Shown: positions 52,401 through 62,189 of the stretch, piece by piece
How the letters are laid out: the number at the start of each line of letters is the position of its first letter
Position numbering within the stretch: the first letter of the stretch is position 1
DNA from: Orthonyx spaldingii
Lineage: Eukaryota > Chordata > Aves > Passeriformes > Orthonychidae
Assembly: GCA_013397795.1 (NCBI GenBank)
Contig: VZTJ01005984.1
Location: 140,186 to 204,185 of the forward strand
Direction of reading: 5' to 3'
Length of the DNA stretch: 64,000 nucleotides
The notes under the pieces: generated by a model
What the model saw: only the letters and a program-made list of their open reading frames with translations
Told to the model about the DNA's origin: nothing
The model's database searches: none
Position numbers and translations under genes: made by a program

Positions 52401-55400
52401 ATGAGCACACAGAACTGTACTTTGAAACCCTGCTCAGCCTGACACAGAGCAGTACCATCTTAAAACATGCACAGTTAAAACTGAAGTCTGCTAATTGATA
52501 CAGGCTTGTGCTTATAAATCACAAAGCAAATTTTACTTTGGGCTCCATTAAATTCTTGACATTCCACATGTTAAAGATGATTAGGCAGGATTTAATCATA
52601 TCTGATTTGGCTATTCTCTGCATTCTGTTGTTTTAATTGCCAGAGTACTTTGCTTTTGTTGGGTTGTGTTTGTTGGTTCGTTTTTTTTAAAGTTGGCACG
52701 CCCTAAGGTTATATGGAGCACTGATGCAATAAAGAATTCATCAGACTAAACATGATGATTATAAGAAAAAAAGTCTCTGGAAGCAGGATGACTAGAACAA
52801 ACACTGCTGCAAATACAGGCCCATTTAAGTGTCCAAGCAAGCAAGTTGCTTCAAAAGCCAAGTTTGAATGCCCCAGGAAAAGGCACACTGCACTTTTAGA
52901 TAAGCTTCTGTTAATAACTTTGTGTTTTGTTGCTACCAAAGTTCTTCGAAGAAAAGTGTGTTGTGCCACACATTTTACCAGAGCCCACCCACAGAGATCT
53001 TCCTTCTCTGCCAGGCAGATGACAGCACCATGCCCCAAAGTTGAGAGGAGAATCCTCAGTACTGCCAGCTTAGTTCCCCCTCATCCCAGCAAAGCCATTT
53101 CCTGCTACTTCCCACTGCCTCAGCTTGGAGGAAGTGTTTGGTCTTGTTTGGTTTCCCTGATGGCATACGATGGCCCCAGTCAGAGCAGAAATGAAACCAA
53201 ATAGGAAACTCAGATTGCGAAGTCACTGTTAGCACAGCTACAGCCATTACAGCCATGGCAGGAGTTGCAGTTGCACAAAGCCCATTCTTTTATGAGCAGG
53301 GCCACCTTCCCCACGGGTTCCAGGAGAGTTAGAGCACCCAGTGCCACCAATGAGGCCAAGAGAGGGGAGACATCCCAAAGCACAGTTCAGCAAAGGGCAG
53401 TATAACCAGCTCTTACCTCCTAAGTTTGAGGGGTAGTGCTGTGGGCTGAGTTCATCAGCATTACACAGGGAATATCCTGCACCTGGCAAACCGAATGAGG
53501 CTGATGACTTGCAGCTTGATCCGTCTTGGCCGTGCCGCGTTCAAAGCCTGCAGTGTTTGTCGAATTTCACCAGAGAGCGCTGGCCCCCAGCAGAGGCAGA
53601 AGGCAGGAGTGGGCCTAGCATAGCACATCACCAAAGCCCCATAAAGCAGAAGGAAGAGCATTGCTGTGGGAAGAGCCAAGAACAGGGACTCGCAGACAGA
53701 TGCGATGATAGAAAAAGAACTGAAGTCCAGAGAAGAAGAAAAGGGAAGATGGAACAGGAAAGAAAGTGAGGAACTAAAGGACAAGCAATAAAAGCAACAA
53801 CAGCAACAAGCTTAGCCCAATAATTGTGTTATGACATGGCAAAGAGGAGTCAGGCAGATTAAACAAGTGGTTTGACAGAAGCTGTCTTCTTCAAGGAGTC
53901 CCTGTCCTATTTGTCTGCAGTTCAGCTGGGAAGTTTCAACATGCCCTCAAGTATCCATCCCATCATGCAGGATAATCAGGACAACTAGAACCACTCTGAC
54001 ATAAATGCCTCAGCAGAAAGCTTAAGGACAGTATACGAAAGGAGAGAGCTCCTCTTGGAGCAAACCCTGACAAGAGCACATGGCTCATTTCAAGAGGCAG
54101 CTCCCAGCAAGGTTAAGATGCTGTAAGTCTCCCAGCAGCCAGGATGGAAGAGGGGCAGGAGCACATGGCCCTTCCCCTCAAGAACAGGTTCAGCAGTGAC
54201 CTAGCCAGGCCAGCAGTGCCATGGGAGCTCCTCCAAGAGTTGCAGGATTAGGCAGGCAAACAATGAACAGGGCTCAGGGATGCTCTGTCAGTTCAGCAGG
54301 ATGAACTCGCCCAGCAATAGACAGATCTCAACAGCATTTGTCAGCTGATTATTTGATTACATAAGAAAGCCTTGCCTCAGAAAGGCCAGAGCCTATCCAG
54401 ACTGTATGTTTTGAATTCTTAAAGCAGAGTAACAACAGTCCTACAGCTCATTAAGATTGCACACAGCAAACCTCCAGAGGCAGCTACAGTTTCCTTGTCT
54501 CACCAGAACACCTGCCTCCACTAATAGAAATCTTCTCTACCTCTCCTAAGAGGGCTGCTGCAGGGATATAATTATTTTTCGAACCACTCAGAGCTTTAAG
54601 ATGCTCTATTCATTTTCATTGTTCAATTTATCTCCAGAAGATAGGGCTTCCCAAAGCAGTGCCACTTCACAGAATTTCAACACACCCAAGGAGGGTGTGC
54701 ATCTCTCCAACAGCTGGATAGAGTGGCCAAAACCATTCATCCTGTCACACACAGGGTACCTGCTTGGACTGTCACCAGAAGGCACTTCTAGGTCTGTTTC
54801 TCAGGTAGCATTAGCCTAAAACACAGCCAACTCTCATTCTTCATTTGAAAGATGGGCAGGTCAGGAAAAGCCTTCTAGTAAGTAGGAGACTTTCTACAGC
54901 AAGAGAAGAGGAGCTCTGACATCAGCCTGTGCAAACTGGAAAACCTTTAAAGACCTTCAAGTACTTGCATTATGTGTGGTATTTTGCTGCTGAAAAGTTA
55001 CCTACAGAAGAGTCTCATACTTTGCCTATTTCTGAGATGGTTAGTGTGCAGGGCACACGGAGAAACAGTGTCAGAGCATGGAAACCGAGCCTACTTTACA
55101 GCTCAAATCAACTCCACAGACTTAACAGGCTTTAAAAACCTCAGCATGTATTACCTCTGGCGACTACAGGCTCAGGCCAGAAACCCAAACCAAGTGGAGA
55201 CCGTCACCCCCGCACACCTACAGCCAGGGCCCTGCCAGGAGCGGCCACAGCACTCGGCAAGCGCCCATTCGTCCTCAACCCCAGCAGCAGCCACAGATTT
55301 CGGACACGGTTACTCATTAATCAGAGAAAAAACCAATATCATCAGCGCCCGAAACAGTACCGGCCAGTCCGGGCAGAAACTCCCGTGGTGCGGGACAGGC

Positions 55401-55997
55401 AGCGACATTCCCGGCTGTTACCGAGGAGCCGCGCCGAGGATGTGCCCGGGCCGTGCCCTGTTCCCGCACCCGCCGACGAGAGGGAGAGCGGAAAGGGGCC
55501 GCTCCCAGCGCGGGAACCCCTCTCTTCGCGAGGCCCCCCCGCCCTTTTCGGCACTCACCGTGGTGGGACATGGGCAGCACCTCGTTGCCGGTGCCGCGAT
55601 AGTTGTAGATGACGGCGGCGGCGGCGCCACGCTCGGCGGCCAGGCGGATCTTGTCGGCGAAGGAGCAGCCGCCGCCGCGCTGGATGAGGGCGAGCCAGCC
55701 CGGGGAGCCGCCGGCCGGCGGGGCCCCGCTGAAGTTGGTGAGCGCGCTGCAGGCATTGAAGGCGTCGGGGCTGTCGGGCAGCACCAGCAGCCCCTCGGCC
55801 GACTGCAGCGGCGAGTCCAGCCCGTACAGGCCGCTCTCGCCCGCCTCCCAGCCGCTCCGGTTGCGGTCCGCGCCGCTCTCCCACGACACGTTCAGCCAGG
55901 CGGTCCACGCCACTGCCGCCGCCGCCCCGCGGGGACCAGGCAGCGGGACGGCGCAAAGCGACGCGGCCAGCGCCAGCAGCGCGGCCCCCGGCAGCAT
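34354..55997 (-). CDS. RNF128: RNF128 (GRAIL) transmembrane RING E3 ubiquitin ligase (gene span, 7 exons)
   Basis: RNF128/GRAIL is a PA-TM-RING E3 ligase of endosomal membranes, known for T-cell anergy through ubiquitination of surface proteins (established). Seven exons join in phase into 415 residues plus stop (human 428). Order: signal peptide about 1-27 (MLPGAALLALAASLCAVPLP); luminal protease-associated domain about 75-183; transmembrane helix about 190-214 (IFTILFISVSFFVVAAATLG); basic juxtamembrane segment; RING-H2 finger with C262, C265, C280, H282, H285, C288, C299 and C302 all present; acidic Ser-rich tail with the conserved ETASSGYDSVQGPDE. It lies head-to-tail upstream of TBC1D8B, as in human. 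RNF13 and RNF130 are related, but the tail and exon structure identify RNF128. Confidence 0.96.
35869..36046 (-). CDS. RNF128: RNF128 exon 6 (acidic tail)
   Basis: Starts MDIEPRSGPVQAPGSSDQRP and contains TIVNEEDNLSETASSGYDSV. Acceptor CAAAG|ATG and donor GAAA|GTACGT; exits in phase 1. Confidence 0.94.
36364..36428. repeat. 25-bp tandem repeat, about 2.6 copies
   Basis: GGCACTGGCAACAGCATCTT starts at 36364 and 36389, and a third partial copy starts at 36414. It lies in RNF128 intron 5. Confidence 0.93.
36898..36994 (-). CDS. RNF128: RNF128 exon 5 (second half of RING)
   Basis: Encodes HVFHKTCIDPWLLEHGTCPL then CKCDILKVLGVE, with the remaining RING-H2 ligands (H, H, C, C, C) and the conserved Pro-Trp. 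Acceptor ACCAG|CC and donor TGAG|GTAAGT. Confidence 0.97.
39509..39591 (-). CDS. RNF128: RNF128 exon 4 (first half of RING)
   Basis: Encodes EIGPDGDSCVVCFEQYKPND and VMRVLTC, giving the first three zinc ligands. Acceptor TTTAG|GAA and donor GCAA|GTAAGT. The split codon AA|C gives Asn before the RING histidine. Confidence 0.96.
40184..40255 (-). CDS. RNF128: RNF128 exon 3
   Basis: Twenty-four codons: RRLRARAKKAIEEMQLRTLK and EGDK, the basic juxtamembrane segment before the RING. Acceptor CACAG|CGG and donor CAAG|GTAGG. Confidence 0.95.
44253..44500 (-). CDS. RNF128: RNF128 exon 2 (end of PA domain, transmembrane helix)
   Basis: Residues 147-229: AEKIVAIMIGNLKGMEILRR, VTMVIEVGKKHSFPMNIFTI, the hydrophobic helix, then RRIIMARAQSREQ. 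Acceptor TGCAG|GT and donor GCAG|GTGAGT. Confidence 0.96.
48002..48022. repeat. Poly(A) run, 21 bases
   Basis: An uninterrupted A tract followed by a GA-rich stretch in RNF128 intron 1. No retroposed gene is visible next to it. Confidence 0.9.
49230..50100 (-). mobile_element. CR1 LINE 3' region, sense to RNF128
   Basis: Read on the plus strand this is the reverse complement of the 3' part of an avian CR1. It runs from CTCTGGAGATCATTTAGTTC and CCACAACCTCTCTGGGCAAT through CCTTTCCTCATATGACAGAT to the inner CAGCAGGACCCCCAGGGTGT. About 870 bp remain of the end of ORF2 and the 3' region. The frames are broken, so the copy is a 5'-truncated, dead insertion. Confidence 0.9.
55559..55997 (-). CDS. 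RNF128: RNF128 exon 1a (signal peptide and PA domain)
   Basis: Starts MLPGAALLALAASLCAVPLP and contains WESGADRNRSGWEAGESGLY, PGWLALIQRGGGCSFADKIR and AVIYNYRGTGNEVLPMSHHG. It has 146 codons plus one base and donor CACG|GTGAGT. The start codon is the only ATG that opens directly on a signal peptide. The exon is very GC-rich, inside the promoter CpG island. Confidence 0.95.
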
Positions 55998-56084
55998 CCC
56001 AGCACGGCCCAGCCCGCCCAGCCGCCCCGCCGCCTAAAGCCGCGGCTGCCGGGGGAGGAGCGGGGCCGCCCTCGCTGCGGCACG

Positions 56085-56200
56085 CCCCCAGCACCGCGGG
56101 CCACTGCACCGCACCGCGGGCCACCGCGCCCCACACCACTGCGCCGCACCGCGGGCAACCGCGCCGCACCGCGCACCACACCACCGCACCGTCCATCGCC
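56085..56200. repeat. Degenerate CACCGCG-type minisatellite upstream of RNF128
   Basis: The phrase GCACCGCGGGCCACYGC recurs about every 20-35 bp, for example at about 56,090, 56,110 and 56,145. Shorter CGCACCGCGCACC forms follow. It lies about 90-200 bp upstream of the RNF128 start codon. Confidence 0.8.
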
Positions 56201-56560
56201 GCGGGAACCCCGCCGGGAGCGGAGCCCCGCCGCCCGAGTGGGGACCCCGAGTGCTGCGGCCCCGCTTGTGCTGTGGGGGGTGCGCATCCGAGTGTCCCCC
56301 TCGCTGTATTTCCTCTGGGCGCAGTGCGCCACCAACCCACGTTTCTCCCGGGAGGATGCAGAGGGTCACCCACCCGGGCTGCCTCTCAGAAGTGATGGCT
56401 TCTCCTGACATCACCTCTCTGGGTGATGGGTGATGCCCTGCGTGCCACTCAGGAAGGGTAGCTCACCTCCTCCATCACGTCCCAGCACAGCGGCCTCCTC
56501 TCCCAGTCCGCCCCGGTGCCCACAGTGGACAGAGCACGAGGGTGGGCAGTGGGACCCCTG

Positions 56561-58477
56561 GAAGGTGCCGATCCCCTGACACTTCCCAGCAGCCTGGAGT
56601 TACAGCAGTACCAGCAACCCCTTTTTCTACTTATATATTAGTTGTGTTTGCATCATTAATTATTATTTGATCTATGGAACTCACAACAAAAAGTCCTGTT
56701 TCTCCAGGGCCCTGCAGTTACTTTTGGGCAGCCAGTTTGCATGCACGAGTCCCTTGCTCCAGCACTTACACACTTTTGCCAAGTTGTCCTGCATCAGGCA
56801 GTGCAGAGTGTTAGCAGAGTCACTGCAACCACAAGTGTGACATGCTGTAGAGCCCTACCAGGGAATTTGAGGCAACAAAGGAAAATAACAGGAGAAAGAA
56901 TATTTCGAGCTCCTCTTCTCCACAGAGTCACTCTTTTGACTGAGAGGCCTTGCCTCCTATCAGCGGCTCTGCAGGAATTGCCCCTAGCCCCAGGAGCCAT
57001 TCAAGCACATCCCAAACAGCCACATGTCACTATGCACAGGCTGAAACTCTGGGTGAGAGCCTGTCATTGAGAAAGGAATATTCCTGGGCAGTGATTGCAC
57101 GGCACAGGATCAGCTGCTGCCTATGCAAGCACCAACAAAACTAGTGTAAACATAGAGTTCAACCCTTTCTCATACAAGTCAGCATCATTCAGTTTTTAAC
57201 CCAGGCTTTGGGCTGATTCTGAACCTGTGTGACTGATAACCAGTAACTCGCCATCCATCTGTGGTGCCCATTTCCCTTTCCTTTCCCTGTGCTAAGAGCA
57301 GCACACTGAGTAATGCACAGCCAAACCCAGCCCAGGTGTGAAAGCCTCCCTGGGGACGGGGCCTTCAGAAGCATCCCACTCCCCCGCCAGCCACAGGTGC
57401 TTCAAAACCATCCCTCTCCACCAGTGTGCACCCTGCCAGCACAGCAGCTGCAAATTTTGGCACCTCAGTAGCACAGGGAGATTGGCTTGGTTTTGCTACT
57501 GCAACAGCAGCATAGCACCAGGTAATGAAGAGATGAAACAATTTGCTCAAGACCAATATTGCTAAACACACAAAGCTTGCTAAGTGAACACTTTTGTCTT
57601 AACCTAAATAAACCTTTCGTTTTCTCATTCCGCATCTAAGTAGACAACTTATTTCAACAGTAATAGCTCCAGCTATAATGAGAAGTAAATCCATAAGCAA
57701 TCAGAAAAATGCAGTCTTGTTTTGAAACCTGTTGCATGTAGGGGCAGGGAAAAACTTAACAACCCTCTGAAAATACAACCCAACTTTATACAATCAGCCG
57801 CAGCCAATCTGCTCAGACTCCAAAACATTAGGGATGTTTAGCTCTAGCATTTTCACTGAGACAAAACTGAACCAAAGTCAAAGGTGGGAACCTTCTCAGA
57901 ATACAAAACTTCCTACAGTTTGGGGGATTTTGAGCATAAACCTTAGCCACAGTCTCTTATACGTGCATGCATTACAGTTTATCATATGATTATAAAGCAC
58001 AAACACAGGCTGGATGAAGAATGGATTGAGCAGCCCTGAGAAGTACTTAGGGTGTTGATTGATGAGAAGCTCAACCAGCCTTGCTTGGTTTGGCAAAGAA
58101 GCCAGTTGCTACTGGTCAGCAGTCCCTGTGCATCCCAGCCAGATGAGCAGCTCCTCTGGGCCAGCAAGGAGTGGGTCAGGTGGCTGGGAATCCCCAGCAG
58201 AGCTGATATGTTTTAAAACCAGCATGCCAATTATACATATTTGAAGCCACATATCTCACACTGAGAACATCCTGGGCTCAGAATTGAAAAAATTCAGGGG
58301 TTGGGGAAGGGGGGGGGGGGGGTAAGACAAGATCTGCCCTGCAATCTGTAAAGCACATAACTATGCTGCAGACACCTGGAGCTTAATTTGTGTCCTCTCA
58401 CTTCAAAAAATAAACTGATGCCTTCAAAACAAACACTAAGGTTTACTCTGCATAACTGCCTAAAATATTTGCAAGCT
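56561..58477. other. Between the two RNF128 first exons, no gene seen
   Basis: About 1.9 kb with no recognisable exon on either strand. It ends with a G14 run at 58,309-58,322. Confidence 0.65.
58309..58322 (+). repeat. G14 homopolymer
   Basis: Fourteen consecutive G preceded by GGGGTTGGGGAA. It could form a G-quadruplex and is prone to sequencing error. Confidence 0.95.
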
Positions 58478-58653
58478 GTACAGGTAAAAAACAGGACCAA
58501 CTTGAGATACTCAGCCCTTTGCCTCCACTGTACCAAATGCAGAACGTAACAGCAGGGTCTTACTGAGCACTGAAGTCAAGACTCAAATTGCATAATACAT
58601 TATTTTTCTAATTGAATCTCTTAATCAGAACAAGAGAATCACCCACAAATCCA
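58478..58653. repeat. Duplicated segment, copy 1 (beside the alternative RNF128 exon)
   Basis: This stretch aligns with 63,030-63,199 in the same orientation. Shared runs include GGTAAAAAACAGGAC, TGAAGTCAAGACTCAAA and TTATTTTTCTAATTGAATC. Substitutions and small indels are scattered throughout. Confidence 0.85.
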
Positions 58654-58736
58654 CTTTCTCCTCCGAGCCTGGCTGTGCTGCCCTGAACCAAACTTCAGAG
58701 AAGTAAATGATCGGGTTTCAGCACCGTTTCACTCAC

Positions 58737-59116
58737 CGTGATGTGCCATCAGGAGGGTGCTGTTGCCTTTGCCTTGTGAATTGTAGATCACGGCTGCTGT
58801 TGCACCCCTTCTGGCTGCCACCTGAATTTTTTCAGCAAAACTGCAATTGCCTCTTTCAATCAGGGCTATCCACGGTGCTTTCATGACAGTGAACTCAGAG
58901 CAGATACTGGAATGCCCACCAGCCCCTGAGCACTAAGGCGAGGAGAATTAAAGCCATACAGGCCACATTCACAGCGCTCAAACACAGTTCTGTTGCTGGT
59001 GCTGTTGAAAGAGAACAAACTGACAGAGGCCATCACAGAACTGCCTCTGTAGTGTGGGATGAAATTAAAAAATCCACCAGGAGAAAGAGAAACCACAACT
59101 TCTTGACTTGCTTCAT
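58737..59116 (-). pseudogene. RNF128: Alternative RNF128 first exon (1b), broken by two frameshifts
   Basis: Human RNF128 has a second first exon encoding its own signal peptide and PA domain. The same parts are visible here in three different frames. MKQVKKLWFLFLLVDFLISS (signal peptide, from the ATG at 59116) runs into a stop at 59035-59033. FNSTSNRTVFERCECGLYGF to GLVGIP then stops at 58883-58881. CSEFTVMKAPWIALIERGNC to LLMAHHG ends at the donor CACG|GTGAGT (58737). The donor phase equals that of exon 1a, so it could still splice to exon 2. Both shifts are net minus one base; by comparison with human, the second looks like a loss of about 16 bases after GIP. It is probably a decayed exon, unless the assembly is wrong. 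Confidence 0.8.
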
Positions 59117-60811
59117 TGCTTCTTCCCAGCAGCAGGAAACGTAGGTGTCCAGAGGTATTTTCCACTGCTGGTGAGCACAGCGAGAGCCCAGCCCGCTGCC
59201 GAGTCCCACGGGAACCTGAGCCCAGGCCGGGCAGCTCCCGCAGTGCCGGGAGCTCAGGGCACGCCGTGCCAGGTCCCAGTCCCCGGGGACACGCCCGCCA
59301 ATTGTGGCGCAGGCAGAATGTCCTGTGGCCCAAACTGCCTGCTGCTGCCACAAAATCATCGTCCTTCTCCCCCTCCTCCTCTCACAGCAAGGCACAAATT
59401 CCACCTTGTGTGATGCTTCCCCAGAGAGTGCTCACGTGCCCCGCTCCCGTTTCCACCTGAGTGTCACTGCAGAGGAACAGGTCATCTTTCATGCAGTTAC
59501 ATGAGGCCAGGGTTCTCACTTCATGCTGCATCTGTGATGCAAATGGCCTTGTTAAGAAGGTCAAAAGCAAAGGGAATGTACTAGTAATTATTAGGAAAAA
59601 TTACCCTTCTTCCAGGCAACGTTAACCAAGTCATTTCCTGCATTTCTCCTTTTCAGATTCTTTCAATCGTCTACTCTGAGAGGTTCGGCTTGTTCTGGTG
59701 CTTCGAGTGAACTGATGGTACCCTTGATTTATGCACCAATACACGAGATGTGGAATCATCTACACTGAACTCAGAAACAAACTACCTCTGTCAGACCATC
59801 TTCACGTTCAAGATCACTTTCAAGATGTCCACTGAGAGGTCTGAAGGATTATGACACAACTCTCCATTTCTGGCTGCAGGCTCGGAGATTCTTTCTCTGA
59901 ATTCAGCCAGGGTTGTATTCCCTAACAATTCCTGGTACAGGCTCATGTTTTATTTGGGTAGAGCAGGAACAATGAAAACCTGACCCACAGCACAACTCGC
60001 TAGTCCACCAGGAAAATAAAAGACAAGTTGTCAAGTCCTCAAAACTTTTGTCCTGGCTTGTTGCAAGAGTCGTGCTGCACGCACAGTGTGGAAAGCCCAG
60101 AGAAGCTGCAATTGGTGGCACATCCTGTGACAGAAGCTCGACCTGGTTCTCCAGGAACAGTTCTTGAAAAGAGCAAACATCACTGTGGAGAAGATTCTTG
60201 GAAAACCAAAACAGCTTTCCAGTAGTGAAATGAAAGTGGAAAGAAACAATCCAAGACGTTCACATAGATTATTAATTCCATTCCTTATATGCTCCCCTTC
60301 TCTGTGTTGCACTAGTTCTACAATCACAGTAATTCCAAATTGATCTTTCCTCAAAGACCTATGACTTAGCAAGTTTTATACACTCTACAGTATCACTAGC
60401 TACATACAGTTTGCCTTCTCCCTGCTTTGCTTTAAAAGCAGCACTGCAGACACCAGAGAGCTGCAAATGTAAGATTTTAGAGCACAGTGCTTTGGTTGGC
60501 TATGGATTCTAGAGACAGGGCATGTGCTCCCCTAGTATTTCACCCTCGGCAGTGATGATACACAGCAGCAAAAAAGGTGATTCCTATGATATCATGCAGG
60601 AGTCAAGACTCCGTGTCTTGGCTTAACCTGGAGAAGTTAACCTGTTTTGGCAGACTCGGCATCAAAACTAGCTTGGTTTTCTATCTGTGTCAATGAACAG
60701 CAGGAGAAAGGAACCAGCCAGCAGTTTCTTTGCACAGAGTGTCTTCAGCACAGGCTGAAAGTGCTTGGATTGGAAGGGAGGAGGCAGACGGCTGAGAGCT
60801 GAACTGCAATA
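59117..60811. other. Upstream of exon 1b, no gene confirmed
   Basis: The first 300 bp are moderately GC-rich and could hold the old promoter and 5' UTR of exon 1b. A 113-codon minus-strand frame at 60,031-60,372 is unassigned. Nothing else is recognisable. Confidence 0.55.
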
Positions 60812-60849
60812 TTGGACTGGCATCCAAACTGGGCCAAAAGAGTAGTTTC

Positions 60850-62130
60850 ATTCTGTTATTTTGATCCTATCCTCAGTCTCCGATTTTCACCTGAAACCCG
60901 ACAAGAAAACAGCAACCTGCCTGGGGACGAGGGCTCCGCGCCGGGCGCCGGCCCCGCAACTCCCGCTCGGCACCCCGAGCGGCCGGCGAGCAGCGCTGCC
61001 CCGCAGGGCTTGGATTTCTCCTTCCCCACGGCCTGCTCTGCCCTCCCACGGGGCTGGCTCTGCCTGGCGCCGGCAGGCTCCTCATTCAGCACTTTCCTCT
61101 GCTCCAGGGGAAAGTCCGGACAGCGCGTCGTTTGTCTCCTTGTGAGGAAGAGACCGCAGCGCGGGGCGAGCGGGCGGGATGGGGTCCGAGGGATGCGAGC
61201 ACGAAGGGCAAGTTGCAAGATTGCCGGAAATAAAAGTTACAGTATGGTGAAGAAGAAGCTAAACGAGACGGTGGTTTTGGCGCGGATATGGAAGGAAAAG
61301 GTGCTCCGTGACTGTGGTTCGGCCCCGGAGTGGGTGCGAGGCTCGGCCATGGGGAGCGCGGGCGCGAACGGGGAACGGGCACACGGACACACGGACAAAC
61401 GCTCCCGGCGCTTCAGCGGCAGCAGCAGAAAAGCAGCGGCTCTAATGACCCTCTGCGTCTCTTCTCTTGTTCCTGCTCTCCCTCTCCCAGTATACCGCAC
61501 CCTCTCCCGATGTCCCGCACCTTCTCCCGGTCTCCCTTTCCTGCCCTACCCCACCCCCGGCCGTCCCGCCGCTCTCTCGCCTCCGCCCGGCTCTCGCCGT
61601 ACTGGCGGTGGCGCTGCTGGGCGGGCATCAGTGCCTGGCTCTTTGGCACCATCGCCAGCCCTTGGCTCCGGCTGTCCCGACTCCGGCCCCTGCCCCGGCC
61701 TCGGCCCCGACCCCGGCTGCCCCTGGCGCCCTCGGAGGACACACGCGGAGCGGCCGCTCCCGCCGCCTCCTCTGCGGATTCCCCGGCCCGAGCTCCGTCG
61801 CACGGCAGCGCGGCCGCCGGCACCGAGCCGCCAGTGTCTCGTTCAGATGGGGATGCCCGGCCCGTGGCGGTCCGGGGCCGTTCCTGCACCCGGGCCGAGG
61901 GTTTACGGCCGCGTCTCGCCCGCAGGGAAGGCGCAGGAGGGCCTGAAGGAGCGGTACCGGGTGCGTTCGCTGCCGGGGCACGGCGGCTTCGGCAGCGTCT
62001 GCTCGGGGAGGCGGCTCTCGGACGGCACCCCGGTGAGTGGCGGGGCCCGCGGGAGGAGGAGGAAGAGGGGGGCGGAAGAGAAGGAGGATGGGGCTCGGCA
62101 GGGCGGGCGGCGAGCTCAGCCCGCTGTTCC
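60850..62130. promoter_or_regulatory. CpG island of the PIM-like gene
   Basis: A GC-rich CpG-dense block that is open in several frames at once, as GC-rich DNA often is. It runs into the first exon of the PIM-like kinase. Promoter function is inferred from its position. Confidence 0.65.
61847..62032 (+). CDS. PIM1-like serine/threonine kinase, first coding exon (partial gene)
   Basis: The frame reads LKERYRVRSLPGHGGFGSVC and SGRRLSDGTP up to donor CCG|GTGAGT. This is the PIM-type start of a kinase domain, with the glycine loop G-x-G-G-F-G-x-V, and the intron sits at the same place as in PIM1 (just before VAIK). The start is uncertain: ATGs at 61847 and 61853 sit close to the domain, while the same frame stays open upstream with an ATG at 61349. 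PIM1-like genes are expanded in songbirds. It is not known to work with RNF128. Confidence 0.7.
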
Positions 62131-62143
62131 CCTTGAGTTGCAG

Positions 62144-62189
62144 GTAGCCATCAAAAGTGTGTCACGGAACCGCAGAGCTGAGCTTAATG
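62144..62189 (+). CDS. PIM1-like kinase, second coding exon
   Basis: After acceptor TTGCAG the exon reads VAIKSVSRNRRAELN, with the ATP-binding lysine of the VAIK motif, and ends at donor AATG|GTGAGC. It is a few codons shorter than the PIM1 exon (no WGELP). No exon with the HRD, DFG or later motifs follows in the remaining 1.8 kb, so the gene is either truncated here or continues beyond the LTR outside the window. Confidence 0.68.

Larger units (their letters stand above)
44501..55558 (-). other. RNF128 intron 1 (11 kb), no gene seen
   Basis: A large first intron with one clear CR1 element (about 49,230-50,100) and two long poly(A) runs (45,388-45,402 and 48,002-48,022). Open frames up to 150 codons occur (for example 52,709-53,204) but none resembles a known protein. 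Confidence 0.7.
55200..56560. promoter_or_regulatory. RNF128: CpG island and main promoter of RNF128
   Basis: A dense CpG, GC-rich block centres on exon 1a and its upstream flank. No TATA box stands out. The segment at about 56,085-56,200 upstream of the ATG is a degenerate GC minisatellite. Confidence 0.85.

Noticed and set aside
55555..56373. 272-codon minus-strand frame upstream of and overlapping RNF128 exon 1a
   Set aside because: It is out of frame with the signal peptide and PA domain and consists of Gly/Arg/Ala-rich low-complexity sequence.
54972..56408. 478-codon plus-strand frame over the RNF128 promoter
   Set aside because: It is antisense to RNF128 exon 1a in a CpG island. Its composition is low-complexity Pro/Ala/Arg and it has no domain; GC-rich DNA readily stays open by chance.
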